Assembly (NCBI RefSeq): GCF_030272615.1
Contig: NC_081405.1
Location: 469,700,008-469,764,007 of the forward strand
Reading direction: 5' to 3'
Source of the DNA: Cryptomeria japonica
Lineage: Eukaryota > Streptophyta > Pinopsida > Cupressales > Cupressaceae
Length of the DNA stretch: 64,000 bases
In this document: positions 21,350-33,847 of the stretch, piece by piece
Numbering within the stretch: position 1 is the first letter of the stretch
Layout of the letters: every line of letters begins with the position of its first letter
Notes under the pieces: model-generated
The model's database searches: none
What the model saw: only the letters and a program-made list of their open reading frames with translations
Told to the model about the DNA's origin: nothing
Made by a program: the position numbers and the translations under genes

Positions 21350-22600
21350 TGTTAGATAGTTCAAATAACTGGAAGACAACTGAGAGGGGGAGGGGGTGGG
21401 TGAATCAGTTATCACAGATTACCGGAACCATTAACAATTAAAACTTTAATACCAGAACCCAAAACATTAATACCAGAACCCAAAACATTAATACCAGAAT
21501 GCTTAAACCAAATACCAAAATAGCAGTTAAACCAATTAAGCATAAACAATAATCACATAATAAATACTATCCACATGACACCAAGATTTGTACGTGGAAA
21601 ACCCGGTAAAGGAAAAAACCATGGTGGGAAGCCTACCCACAATCAGATAATACTTTTGTAGTAAGTATGTGAATTACAATTGAGGGGCCTGCACTTGCAG
21701 GAAGGCCAATAACCTAGAGCGCACTGCTCATCACAAAAGGAGTCTCACTGACTACATAGAAATCCAAACTACAATCCAAAGAAGTGTTGAACTACAAAGA
21801 TAGCATCTCCTATGCCTGAGTACAATTCTGGTTAAGCTCAATACTAGAGGACTAAATCCTCTTACATAAACCCAATTCGATCTCCAATGATCGACCAAAT
21901 CCTCTGCCTGAATGATACTACATTATTCACACATTACATCCCTTGACCATTAACATTTCCATTCTCATATTGATCTACAATGAGATCTTACATTACATAT
22001 ACAAACCCTCGACCATAAACAATCAGGTCGGCCACCAGACAATAAACCAATTACACAATTAAAAACCATGTCATCCTTAGACCAAACATATAATATCCAA
22101 CATAAAAGACATCCTAGAAATGTATCGAGAAGTGCAATCCGCACACTTCATTAAATCGATCCATAACTTGGACCAATCGAGACCCAGTATAGGTCTACAC
22201 GCTACAACAATGATCTCCATCTGCCAAGTCTCAAACATGATCACCAACAACATCTTGAAACTCCACCAGAAGCTACACCAACACCACTTATGCAATTCAT
22301 CAAAGATCTTCATCAAAAGCTCTACCGGTGAAAACCTCGCCGGAACCAGAAACCAGGCTTCTAAGCAAATAGGATAACATTCGATCACCAAACCAAAATG
22401 AACTGATTGAATATGAACATGAGTATCATGAACAAGCCAATTCCATAACAAAATCATATTAGAGCCTACCGGAACATGCCGGATCCAAACCAGCTAGAAA
22501 CTACTCAACCTACCAAGACCAGAAGGGTGCTGGTAAAGCATCCAAACAACTAGTGTTGACATCAATGACATACCATCAATGTAATACATAATCAATTCCA
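21350..22600 (-). mobile_element. Ty1-copia LTR, related to the one at 23644
   Basis: It starts (plus-strand left edge) TGTTAGATAG and shares ordered blocks with 23644-24786: GACAACTGAGAGGGGG near the edge, ATTTGTACGTGGAAAACCC, ACCATGGTGGGAAGCCTACCC, GCACTTGCAGGAAGGCCAA, AACCTAGAGC-CACTGCTCA and, near the far end, GTTGACATCAATGACA. The far boundary near 22600 is unclear. Orientation is inferred from the LTR at 23644. A short internal duplication (AATACCAGAACCCAAAACATT) occurs near 21450. No coding part of its own element is adjacent. Confidence 0.7.
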
Positions 22601-22989
22601 CCAAATGGCTAACACATCTTACACACCTAATATATAGGAGATACAATACATGAAATTGTCAAATAATATCAGAAAACCATGAAATAAAACCACCCAAAAA
22701 AGTATCACCCAACTTATCTCTAATCCAAGATGCCCTATGATGTGTCAAAACACACACCATTTGTAACTATCATTTACACTCATTTATTTATCCCACACAT
22801 TTTTTACATTTCCCATTTTAGGAGACCCAACTTCAAAAGACCATAACATTTGATCTGCGACTCCAATTGATGAACCACTTAAAGAACTAGAAATATTATG
22901 AATTACTCTATCAAACTATAACCAACTACACTAGTTACAACCACTTTTAGTCCCCAAAAAACCTCAAAGGCATCCACAATTGATTTTGA
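22601..22989. other. Non-coding DNA between LTR fragments
   Basis: I see no gene, clear repeat boundary or regulatory signal here. It may be the diverged edge of one of the neighbouring LTR fragments. Confidence 0.4.
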
Positions 22990-23620
22990 AACTTCAAAAA
23001 ATTAAAACTTTAATATTGTCAAATATAAAAAGACATCCTATCAATTCATTTAGACCTAGAATCAATCCATGAACTACCTAAAGTATTTGTGCATATGTGA
23101 CACATTCATCATCAAGCATATTCAAATATTCAAGGCTACTTATTCAAATATTCAAAGCTACATATTCATCATTCAAGCATTGTGGAGCAAAGTTACATCA
23201 ATCTTCATACAAGCATGTGTGTGATTAGGGTTTTTCATGTCCATGTGTTTGTCACACCATTACATTCAACATTTGTGATTACATTCAAAGAGAATTGCAT
23301 CATCATCAATAATTGCAGATCTAAGGTATATCTCCTTAGCATTTATTTCAATATTTGCATTATTTCATTCATGGTTAATTCCAAAACTAGGGTTTGACTT
23401 AGGCAAACCCCTATCCCCAACATCTTTCCCTTTCTTTTTGTGTGTAGGAACAGGTGTAGGAGGTGTACTTAGGAAATCCAATAGTGTCGACGATGACAAA
23501 CAGGTTCAGCTTTCAACAACAGTAAATTCAGAGGACCAGGGCGGATCTATGCTACTTGGTCCCAAAAAATCAGGCTAAACTTCTAAGAGTAGGTTCTAAA
23601 CATCTTAGTTTACCTCTCTT
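22990..23620 (+). repeat. Diverged LTR remnant related to the gag-only family
   Basis: The phrase GGTTAATTCCAAAAC-AGGGTTTGAC, then GGCAAACCCCTA, then TTTTTGTGTGTAGGA (23375-23450) matches the same ordered phrase in the plus-strand LTR at 40570-40650 and, reversed, in 27228-28493. Upstream, the repeated ATTCAAGCAT/ATATTCAAATATTCAAG also echoes that LTR. Boundaries are uncertain. Confidence 0.5.
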
Positions 23621-23643
23621 TTAGAATGAGTAATGGTTGGGTT

Positions 23644-24786
23644 TGTTAGGTCCCGGAGACAACTGAGAGGGGGGGGGTGTGAATTAGTTGTCAAATAAAT
23701 TCAAACCAAAAACTAATTAACCAACTTGATACTTAATACCGGTAAACCAGTTAAATATGTCGGTAGATAGTGTTAACAGTAAATTATTATACCAGTAAGG
23801 ATTAATGCACGAAACATAAACATAAAGTCATCCACAACACATAACACCAATATTTGTACGTGGAAACCCTGTAAGGGGAAAAACCACGGTGGGAAACCTT
23901 ACCCACAATTAGATGATACTACTGCAGATAGTAAGTGTACATAAATGGGGTCTGCACATGCAGAAAGGCCAACAACCTAGAGCTCACTGCTCAATCACAA
24001 AATGGGAGTCACACTGACTACAGTTGGATGGTTAAATCCAATAAGAATGTACTGCACAAAATAGCATCTTCATATGTTGGATTCAGTACCGGTGTAATGC
24101 TGATATGCTTATACAAAAACCTAGCTTCACCTTCAAATGATGTCTTCATGTATACCTCTGCTTAATCTCACATATACCTTCACACAATTCTTTTTTGCAT
24201 TCCACACTTGATCTTACAAATAAGATCTTACATTTATACCATACCCTAAGACCAATTTTAGTAGGTCGGCTCTACAAGATATTACAATAAAAACATTTTA
24301 CATACAATATAATATCCGATGCAATAACCGATTAAATATGTCAGCTTAATTCATTTACATCAATAATAAATCATCTCCATATCGTGCCATGCTGATCTGG
24401 AAAAGATAAACCTACCGGTGTAACCCTAGATAACCTTGGACCTATTTGCCGGTAGAAGCAAATATGCAAATATGAATATACCAATGATCAATTCTTCAAA
24501 ACAAAGTGTCCACATGATGTCTTTGACATTATCAAGTGTCTTCCATATCATTCCAGGTACCGGTGAACATTATATCCTACCGGTGAACCATATACCAGTA
24601 ACTGTGCAATAGTTACTTGCTTGCCGGTGAATGTTGCTGGATCTCCAAAGTGCCCATTTTCAGTTGACATCAATGACAAAACCATACCAAAATACCAGCA
24701 ATCTACCCCTTTGGCATTGATGGAAACACAAGATGGAAAAACCATCAAAGTGCCAAAACAGAAATGCCAAATACCAAAAACCAACA
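23644..24786 (-). repeat. 3' LTR of the minus-strand copia element
   Basis: Read on the minus strand, the LTR starts TGTTGGTTTTTGG at 24786, immediately after a purine-rich tract (AAGGGAGAT), and ends CCTAACA at 23644. The TG...CA ends are present and its length is 1,143 bp. The RNase H stop of the copia polyprotein lies 265 bp upstream. ACCGG/CCGGT occurs many times in this LTR. The 5' LTR of the same element is missing, because the right side of the element is cut at 37769. Confidence 0.8.
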
Positions 24787-25050
24787 ATCTCCCTTAGACA
24801 ACAATTTCTTCCCCTGGGAGCAACATGTGTTTATCCGAAGATTTATTTTCAATACAAATCTCTCCTCAAAAAGATAATGTGCTTTTCCATAGATATCTCT
24901 CCCCCTTTGACATCAAATTCCAAAGTTACAAAAAAAAATCAAGTTTATACAAAATACCAACTACTCCCCCTGAGAAGTAGCTTCCTCATCAAAGACTGGA
25001 GTAATAGATTTGTCTTTTAATTCTGCCGATTGATGACAATCATCAACTGT

Positions 25051-25717
25051 CTAAGTCTCCACCGGTGGTGGTATGACTCCAAGCTGATCTCTGAGATACT
25101 TAAAGGTCTCCTTAGGAAAAGGTTTTGTGAAAATATCTGCAAGATGTTCTTTAGTATTCACATAAACTAGTTTTATCTCTTTTTCTTCAACTTTTTCCCT
25201 TAGCAAATTCAGTTTGATAGAAACATGTTTTGTTTTAGAATGCAATATCAGATTCTTAGATATATCAATTGCTGCAGTGTTATCACAATATATAGTAATG
25301 GGTTCTTTGCATTTTACCTTTATGTCTTTCAACATTTGTTTAAGCCATAGTACCTGTGTACAGTTAGTTGCTGCTGCAACATATTCTGATTCTGTTGTTG
25401 ATAAAGATGTACAACTCTGTTTCTTACTCAACCAAGAAACTAATCTTTTTCCAAGAAAGAATGCTCCTCCAGTGGTTCTTTTTCTATCATCCACATCTCC
25501 TGCCCAATTTGCATCTGTGTATGCACATAGATCAAAGTTTTCATCTAGGATACCATAATCCAAGATTTGTTGTGCCTTGTAAGTACCGAAAAATCCTTTT
25601 TACTGCTGATTCATGATTTTACCTAGGATTACTTTGAAATCTAGAAACAATACATACTGCATTCATAATATCAGGCCTGGTTTGTGTCAAATATAGTAAA
25701 CCTCCTATCATAGATTT
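25051..25717 (-). pseudogene. copia RNase H segment
   Basis: The minus-strand frame contains CAYTDANWAGDVDDRKRT, SWLSKKQSCTSLSTTESEYV, IYCDNTAAID and HLADIFTKPFPKE, the usual order of copia RNase H motifs, ending at a stop at 25051. The acidic residues expected in YTDADWA (here TDAN), in TESEY and in CDN can be seen. Upstream it is interrupted at 25717 by the solo LTR. Confidence 0.93.
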
Positions 25718-25722
25718 GTATC

Positions 25723-26982
25723 TGTAGACACCTAAAAATGGTCAACGCTTGCAGAGTCATACTTTAACATTTGCACATTGCCTCATCTTATGTTTTTGTG
25801 TCGCATTAACATTTCTCCTATGTCACGCACTTGGTCTTTATCATTTGCGAGTATCGAGTCCTTCTTCTGCACTCTTCATTTGTCTCGCTTTCGAATTAGG
25901 TCTTGTCGATAACAATTTTCAGTCATGATTTTGGTCAATCTTGTCAATCTCTTATCAACTTGTCAATCTCGTCAATTTTGCGATCGATTTGTCATCGATC
26001 CTTGTCCTCTTCAATCATGTCAATTGGTGCATATCAATTTGGTGTCTTTATCAATATTGGTCAATTTGTCAACCAATTTCAATTATTTATCAATAAAATC
26101 ATTTATCAATTCAAAATCATGATCGAATCGACATCAAATCAATCTTGCATCAAGACCTAATTGTCGTCTTTGCATTTCTAATTCATCTTCTAGGGTTTCA
26201 TGATTTAATCATTTAACCTTGTTTGTCATTTCTCCCTTTAGGTTAAATAATTTATTTATTTATCCTAAGTCTTCTTGTCACAATTAAATGTTTATTTAAT
26301 TGGCTAATTAATTCCTCCTATTTTTGTAAATTAATTAATGAATGAGAAATTATTAATTAATTTACCTAATTTTTCATCAATTTCCTAATTTCCAAGTCAT
26401 TATTTCCAACTTAATTTCCTAAATTCGTAAATGTCTATTTCTATTCCAAAATCTTGTCATAAATCCTTGCATAGCAATTTGTCATAAATTGTCATAAATC
26501 CTTGCATAGCAATTTGTCATACACATGTCATAATTTTGCTATTCTTGATTTGAATTTCCATTCGAATCATTATCATGCTAATTTGATCATTTCTCCAATT
26601 TATCTATAAATTGGATGAATTTCTTCAATTAAATCCCTTTTGATTCTTGACCCCTAATTAGATTATCGAATTTATAATCACTTTGTCAAATCACGCTTCG
26701 AGTACTCTTGAGCAATCATCTTGTCTACTTGCTTTCATATTATGATCATGCACTAGTAGGTGAGATCTACAACAAAGCTATTTGGAGAAGAAAGAAGAAC
26801 AATGGAGCCGCATGAAGGAAGCATTCAGATCCACATTTGGTTTGCATAGTATTTAATTTTGAATGTTTTATCTTTATGTCTTTATTGAGTGTGTTTTAGG
26901 ATTAATCATTGCATTTTAGTTTTTGTGATTAATGATTAGTGTTTTGACTTGTTTGTGATGATTTCCTATTTCCTAAGCTACA
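25723..26982 (+). mobile_element. Solo Ty3-gypsy LTR with target duplication GTATC
   Basis: It starts TGTAGACACC and ends AAGCTACA, 1,260 bp, flanked by GTATC at 25718-25722 and GTATC at 26983-26987. It interrupts the copia RT/RNase H frame, which resumes on both sides. There is no internal region, so it is the product of recombination between two LTRs. It belongs to the same family as 1-412 and has AT-rich interior sequence with repeated TTGTCAAT/TCATAAAT phrases. Confidence 0.95.
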
Positions 26983-26987
26983 GTATC

Positions 26988-27227
26988 TAGTTGGATTAAC
27001 AGGTGTAGATTCACCCCTTTGAGATAATTTGTCATTTGTAGTCATAGGTGTGCTTACCAGTTTAGAGTTCTCCATCCAAAATTTCTTTAGTAATTCTTTC
27101 AAGTACTTGGATTGACTCAAAAATATACCTTTATCAGTTTGTGAAATCTGCAATCCTAAAAAGAATTTTATTTCTCCAATCATAGACATTTCAAATTCTT
27201 GTTGCATTTTAATAGAAAATTCCTTAC
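26988..27227 (-). pseudogene. copia RT, C-terminal part
   Basis: The minus strand from 27227 reads KEFSIKMQQEFEMSMIGEIK, then FFLGLQI and GIFLSQSKYLKELLKKF, the standard segment after the copia RT catalytic box. It is separated from the rest of RT by the element at 27228-35144. The reading ends at the solo LTR boundary. Confidence 0.92.
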
Positions 27228-28493
27228 TGTAAAGTGGAAAATCGCGATCGAACCCTAGTTGCTCTCCCCTCTTCCAACTCCGAGGAGAGAGAAGGGAGAT
27301 CACTAGGGTTGATGGTTTTCACTTATGGGAGAGACTTTACATTCAAAAGAGGGGTTGAAACCCACAAGATCCAATCCCACACAATGCAAGATTGGATGCT
27401 AAATGAGTTTCAAGGGTTAAGACAACAAGGCTACCCTCTTTTGTAAAGAATGTTGATAGAAGAATTAAGCTAGGAATGCATAGAAAGTGAGAAAGATTCG
27501 CTTATAAACTGAGTTAGGGATATAGGATGAAGCTGCGGACCTGGAATTAGCTGTAAAATGTCGATACGGTGCTGTCCTACAAATTTGAGCAAAAGTTGAC
27601 GGGACGATGGCGCCCGACGTGCACATGGTCATCCGAAAAATCTGCGAAATGAAGGGGGATCTATTCGTCTCTGCACAAGGATTCCAGATCTTCAATTTTA
27701 GCCGTGTACCTGCAACCTACACAGAGAAAAGCGAAGACGATTGGGGGGTTAGGGATTAGGGGTTTGCCCTTAGGTCAAACCCCGGTTTTGGAATTAACCA
27801 AGAAATGAGAAATGCTGTAAATGTAATGTAAAACAAGTACTAATACCTTGTTGTAAGGATGTTTGTATCCTTATATGCGAAGGTATAGATGTTGTTGTTT
27901 GTTGTATGTTGTATGTTGTATGTTGTAGTATGTGATCTCCTCTTCAATGGTTGAATCCTTGTCTTGAATGCAACACTTAGCCTTGAATGGAGACTTAGAA
28001 TGATCAATTGCTTGAAGGAATGCTTGAATGCTTGAATGCTTGAATGTTTGAATGTTTGAGTATAGTTTCCACACCTTATACACATATGTCCTTCTTTCTT
28101 TTCCCCTACCCAAATGGGAGAGAAAAATGGAGTTTATATACTTGTCATTTAGGGCTGATAGACTGATTTTCCCGACCTTAGGCCGACCAGGAAAGATAAT
28201 TTTCCAATTTGCAAACATAAAGACCCGAAGTCCAAAAGAGACCGGGCCCAAAATAGGACCCAGGGACCAGGGCGTTGGGTGCCCTGGTCCTGAAGGACCA
28301 GGGTGCTGGGCGCTCTGGTCCCACCTCCCGGGACAACAGGGTGCAAAGGAGGTTCAGGCCAGGGTGCAAGAAAATGCAGTTTTTGGTGTCGTGAGCAAGT
28401 TTCGGGGTCTCCATTCAGGTTTAGTGTTGCGTCGCCATCGTGAAGACCCAAATGCGGTCGAAATTGCAAGTGTCGCAATTTTAGGATGCTACA
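27228..28493 (-). repeat. 3' LTR of the gag-only element
   Basis: On the minus strand it starts TGTAGCATCC and ends CACTTTACA; 1,266 bp. It contains a TATA-like GTATATAAAC (28132-28141), two copies of the ACCAGGG...CCCTGGT hairpin (28264-28320) and the GGACGATGGCGC...GTGCACATGGTC module (about 27600-27632). The polypurine tract AAGTGGGGGCTAAA adjoins it at 28494-28507. Confidence 0.93.
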
Positions 28494-29236
28494 TTTAGCC
28501 CCCACTTTAGCGGGAGTATAAGCGTACGCTCATACTTCCGGTAAAGTACAAGGAAACAATATTGAAAAACTTTCACCACGTCAAGGAGGCAAGATACACC
28601 AAGCCCCCAGTGGACTAAGGATCTTACGACTTCGATTGACAAAGTAAAAGGGAAGATCACGAGGGAGAGCCATGACTGTCAATAGTAAGGTTCCCTCACT
28701 ATGAGTCATGCAAGAAAGATATCAAAAATTTTCAAGGCAAAGCTAAATTTGTCAAGAAATTTTCAAGTATCTTGAAAAGATATGAACGGGATGTATGCCC
28801 CCCTACGTTAAAGCGATCGCACATGCCTCACCGGGGGTGATTACTTTAAGGTAGTGATACATATAAGAAATGAGAAAGGGGCACGTTATCACAAGGATTT
28901 AGCCCCCAAGTGTGAGATAAGCCCAAGGATAATAGACACAAAACACAAAGCACAAGGTGACTTCGCTTTCCTCAGGGTCAGTATGCTGTATGATAATTCA
29001 TGTATATCATATGTATGTATGCCTAATTGTTCTTCATTCCCCAATCAAGGAAGGTCACCTAGAAGAAGGGAACACATGTGTCTTTTGAGTCAACATGAGA
29101 GAGATCGAGAGATCTCAATGCTTTGCATTGTCCTCAAGTAGACAACACTAAGGACAACGAATAGAAGAATGAGAATAACATATAGAAGAAGTAACAAAAG
29201 AAATAGAGGGGGAGAGAATCTGCTATGCTAATGAAA
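28494..29236 (-). other. Trailer between gag-like ORF and 3' LTR, with PPT
   Basis: Non-coding trailer of the gag-only element. Its last bases (28494-28507) form the polypurine tract. It is collinear with 39178-39932 of the second copy. No pol motif in any frame was recognised. Confidence 0.75.
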
Positions 29237-32200
29237 CTAGTCTAGCACGTCATCTACCCCCCGATCTTGTTGATCAATGTTTCGGGAAGGTAGGGAACAC
29301 GCTAGAGGAGGAACATCCAACACAGCAGATGGAGCTATCACAAGATCCAAACAAGGGCTATGTTCATGTTCCAAGCCACGTTGTTCTTGTCTAGGAGCTA
29401 GGATAAGTGCTTTAGAAAATTCATTAGATAAATGGTTATCAATATCAACAAGTTCATATTCACTATCAGAACGAACAAGAGAAACATTTGCATCATGAAT
29501 AACATTTTCATCTATATCATCATCAAGATTTATAAAAATAGGATCTTTAACTCGCACAGGATCAAGACCATCATGCATCTTATGTTTAGGAGATTTCGGC
29601 TCAATCGTTGGTTGAGGAGAAAATGGAATAATGCTTGTTGAAGGTGTTTTTGGGGATTGCAAAGTTTGAGCTCTAAGACGATGCTTTCACTGGCGTTCAC
29701 GTGCAGAATGATTTCGTCTAGTCTTAGTAGGAAGTTGAGAAGATTGAGGAGGAGGAATGTTCTCATCTTTATCACTTGGGTGTTTAGGTTGTGGTCTCTT
29801 AGGTTGAATAATAGGAGAAGAGGAAGGTCTCTTCTCTCCATAAGAAGAAGGAGGAGGAACTACTCCATATAAGGTAGGAATACTTGGTTTAGGAAGGAGA
29901 CCAAGTCCATCATGACGAGGAGGTATAGGTCTACTCTTAGGAGGTTTATTAGATATAGGCATAGTCACATCCATAGGAATGAGTTGGGAGTCTTCCTGAG
30001 GAAAGACATTAGTTTTATCTTTCAAAGGAAGAACTTCCTTCTCAAGAATGATAGGAATGTCAAGTTTGGGTGTTCTAGGTTCACTTAGAGATAGGATCAT
30101 ATCTTTTTTCCACTTTTGATAAGATTTGAAAATATGATCACTTCGCAGAGGAAGAGATTGGAATTGTTTAGGCCAAAAGTAATCAATAGGAACGCTAGAA
30201 GTTCTTTCAGCTGGTTTAAAGAGACTATGATTGACAGTAACAGCTTCACCATTATGGGGAAATTTCAAACACTTGTGAATAGGAGAAGCAATAGCTTTCA
30301 TGGAAGATAGCCAAGGATAGCCAAGCTTCACACGAAATTGTTCGGAAGATGGAATAATAGAAAAGTCCACATCAAGGGATTTGTTATGGACCTCAATAGG
30401 TAATGTAATAGAACCAATTGCAGGAGAAGAAAATGCATCAAATAGTTTCACAACCACATCTATTTCGTCATAGATCACTTGATTCAATTGCAAAGTAAAA
30501 AGAAACTCTTCAGTAATGACATTAACCATGCAAGAAGGATCAATAAGCACTCCACGACAAGGTGTATTCTTGACTTTTGCAACTATATATAAAGGACCAT
30601 CAGGTGCCCTGATAGTTTCACTGGAATCAAATGTGATGGAAGGTTCTTTAGGGATTTTCTGTTGCTCCACAAAGTTAATCACATTCGGAGTCATAGACAC
30701 AAGATCATCAGGTGAGACAGAGGAATCAGTAGTATCAATCGCATTAGAGGTATGAGAAGACAATGGATCAGTGAAAATCTGAAGATTTTGGTTAGGAGGA
30801 GCTACAGATGTATTGCCTTTATCATTCACACCAGAAACAGAGATAGTATTATTATCAATCAAATCTTGAATTTTCCCCTTTAAAGCAAAACATTTTTCAG
30901 TATCATGCCCAGGTTGACGATGAAATTGACAAAAAGATTTGTTATCAAAATAGGGTGAATTAATTTTTGCAGGATCTATTTGCCTTATAGGAGGAAGAGT
31001 AAGCACATTTTGTTCCAATAACTTATTCATAATACTATGCAATGATTCATTCAAAGGAGTATACTTTCTTTCTTTCTTGAAAAACTTAGAAATAGGAGGC
31101 ACACCTGATGCTGCATTCACATTGTTGTTGATGATGTTTTCATTGAATTTAATGGACTCTCTGTTCGGTTTAAACTTCCCAAATGGTTGTTGACTACTAT
31201 CACCCTTATCACTCGGAGCCATAGGATGTGATTGTTCCATTTGACTCACAGTCAGTTGATAATTGTGAAGAGTTGCGCACAACTGTTGGAAAGAAGTAAA
31301 CTCAGAAAACAGGAGTTTTTCTCTAATGTCTTTTTGTAAATTAGAAATAAAGATTCTTTGAATATCATCGTCAGGCATTGGAAAGGAAATTTGAGCATAC
31401 AAATGCTTATATCTACCAATGAAATCAGTCACTTTTTCTTTAACACCTTGTTTGCAATGCATTAAATCAATCAAAGTAACTTTAGGACTTATATTGTTTT
31501 GAAATTGTTGAATGAAAGCATTTGCAAGTTGTTCGAAAGAAGTAATAGAATAGGAAGGCAATGAGCAATACCATTGTAAGGCTTTGTCTCTTAATGTTCT
31601 AGTAAACAATTTTGCAAGCAACCTTTGGTCATAAGCAAAACCAGTACATATTGTTTGAAAGGTCTTAACATGTGTTAGAGGATCACCCTTACCATTATAA
31701 AGCTCCAAATGTGGAATTTCAACATGTTTAGGGGGAATAGCTCGAACAATATCAAGAGAAAGTGGGCTCGCAACATCAAATGTGGGCACACTAAACTTAG
31801 ATTGGTTCATAGAGGCAATTTGTTGCTGTAAAGAAGAGACAGTTTGTGCAAGATTGTTAATGGTTGCTTCAGTCGAAGAATTCATATTAGACGTGTTAGA
31901 TTGTGATGGAGGTGTTATGCTATTGAAAGAAGGTAGAGAGTAAGGTGGTGGGACACTATGATAGTTAGTCATAGGAGATGATTGGACAGGAGGAACACTA
32001 CAAGGAGGAATGGAATGGTTGAATGAATTGCCCCCTTGCGTCATGTTCATTTGTGGAGATATAATAGGAACACTCATTGAAGGAATGAATGAAGAAGTTG
32101 GATTGAATGAAGGAAGAAGGTTGATTGAAGAAGAGGGATTGCCCCCATGACTGGTGATCATAGGAGGAATGTCTTGTATTGAAGTAGTCATTATGTTTGA

Positions 32201-32665
32201 TGTAAAAGTAGGTATACTAGCAATAGGAGTCGTCAAAGGAATAGAATGATTGTCTTGAGTAGGAGGTTGTGTATAACCTAAGGTTTCGGCACAACTTTTC
32301 ATAGGCATCACATTTGAATCCACAATGTGTGCAATACCATGCAAAATATAAATTCCATTCTTATCACTTTGAAGCATACGTTTTAGACCCTCAATTAAAG
32401 GAAGAGCTTGACTATCAGGGTATTCTTGGGACATCCATTGTCGAAAATCGTCAAATTGGTTATCCAATTTTGAAAGTTGTTCTACAGAAACCTCATGGAG
32501 AGCTTCTTCATCATTAAGAGGATTAGAGGAATTACCCATGTCCTCATTAAAAAGACCATGCAAATTAGGTTCCATCTCCTCAGTAATTAAACCTTGGAAA
32601 GACTTAATTCTAAGGCTTCGTCTAACGGGAATAGTGTAAGTAGGGCTTATTGTTGTAAAACTCAT
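29237..32665 (-). CDS. gag/protease-like polyprotein, one in-frame TGA
   Basis: The frame starts at 32665 (MSFTTISPTYTIPVRRSLRI). It is open for 992 codons to a TGA at 29687-29689, then continues in the same frame for about 150 codons to the stop at 29237. The order is a Ser/Pro-rich N-terminal region, a retrotransposon gag core at about residues 320-480 (ELYNGKGDPLTHVKTF, KALQWYCSLP), a CCHC-type finger CQFHRQPGHDTEKC near 580, a retropepsin-like segment near 690-800 (GVLIDPSCMVNVITEE, KLGYPWLSSM) and a Pro-rich tail. The protease-like site reads D-P-S where D-G-G, D-S-G or D-T-G is expected, so cleavage activity is doubtful. No RT follows. The sister copy at 37770 reads through the position of this TGA, so the stop is probably secondary. 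The gag core and finger resemble Tat-lineage gypsy elements. Confidence 0.88.
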
Positions 32666-33847
32666 GCACTAAAGAGAGAGAGAAGATTTTGAATTTTAGA
32701 GGTAGCAAATTTCAGTAAAACCAGCCAATCTTCCAGATTTAAGCTGTTAAATGCAATCAGGACAATCTCCCGAAATTTCGGAAAAAATGTCCGGGACCGT
32801 GGCGCTCGGGGTGCACACGGTCCTCGCAACTTTTTTCAAAATTTGCAGGGATGAAAGTTATGATGATTTTACAGCTAACCTGAAAAAATTGAGTGATTTT
32901 ACGATCTGCAGATAGGCCAAATTAAAGTTGCAATCTCAAAATTGAACCCTACCAAGATTGTCGAAAAATGTAGAATTTGAATTTTGAAAAAGAGAGGGAA
33001 ACTGAAATTTTGAATTTTATGATTTTAGAGGGAATACCAAAAGCAATGCAAGTTTTGAAATTTGAAAGTTGACTCAATTTCACGCAAAATTCAATTCTGA
33101 AAGCGGAAATCAAAGTTGTTGTAATTAAGCACTTAATTTCAAAAGTCACAAATTGCAAAAATTTGAATAAATCACTGAAATTCCGAATGAATGATAACAC
33201 ATTTTTCAGATTTAGGACTGTAAGAAACACAATTTTGACACAAATTTCAATTTCAACAATTTTTGAATGATTAGAAGCCTCAATCAAAGCAATCGCTAGA
33301 CCAACTTTGACTGTAATTTTGAAAGTGTTAAAATTGATAAAATCAGCCAAAATTCTGGATTTTAGCAGAAAAATACAGTAAGATCTAGCTCCCGAAATTT
33401 TGGAAAAAATGTCGAGGACGATGGCGCTCGGAGTGCACACGGTCCTCGCAAATTTTTTCCAAATTTTCAGGGATGAAAGATATTGTGATTTTATTGCGGA
33501 ATCCAAAGTTACAGCTGATTTGGAGATGTTTTGATCAGTGAAATTGTCGGACAAAGGTTGAATCAAGAGGGTTTCAAAAATTAGGGTTTTGACACTTAAC
33601 CACTTAATTTTCAAAATTAAAGCACAAATATGAATTGATAATTTGTAATAGAAGGGCAGATCTGAAACAAGCATCAACAATTAAACATTTCACAAGTTTA
33701 ATTACTTAAAAAGAAAATTTAGGGTTTTTATGCAATTAACCTCTAAAATTTTGCAAAAGATCAAACATGGAAATGTAATCAAGGAATCCAATTTTCAGAT
33801 CTAACTATGAATAATCAGAAAGGATGTTCACGTTGGGTTCACCAAAA
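32666..33847 (-). other. 5' leader of the gag-only element, with PBS
   Basis: This leader is about 1.2 kb between the 5' LTR and the gag start. The PBS-like site is at 33826-33844 (minus strand TGGTGAACCCAACGTGAAC), three bases from the LTR end. It is complementary in style to a tRNA 3' end, but I do not assign the tRNA. Two diverged copies of a stem-loop module lie at about 32770-32850 and 33389-33475. Confidence 0.75.

Noticed and set aside
28052-28505. Overlapping 118-148-residue open readings in the LTR, also at 34672-35200
   Set aside because: They come from the GC-rich hairpin repeat, occur on both strands and change with unit number between LTR copies.
29237-32665. Calling the gag-only element autonomous because its ORF is long
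   Set aside because: No RT, RNase H or integrase motif is found in the whole interior.
33826-33844. Naming the tRNA for the gag-only PBS
   Set aside because: The site is clear in position, but I cannot match it to a specific tRNA 3' end without a search.
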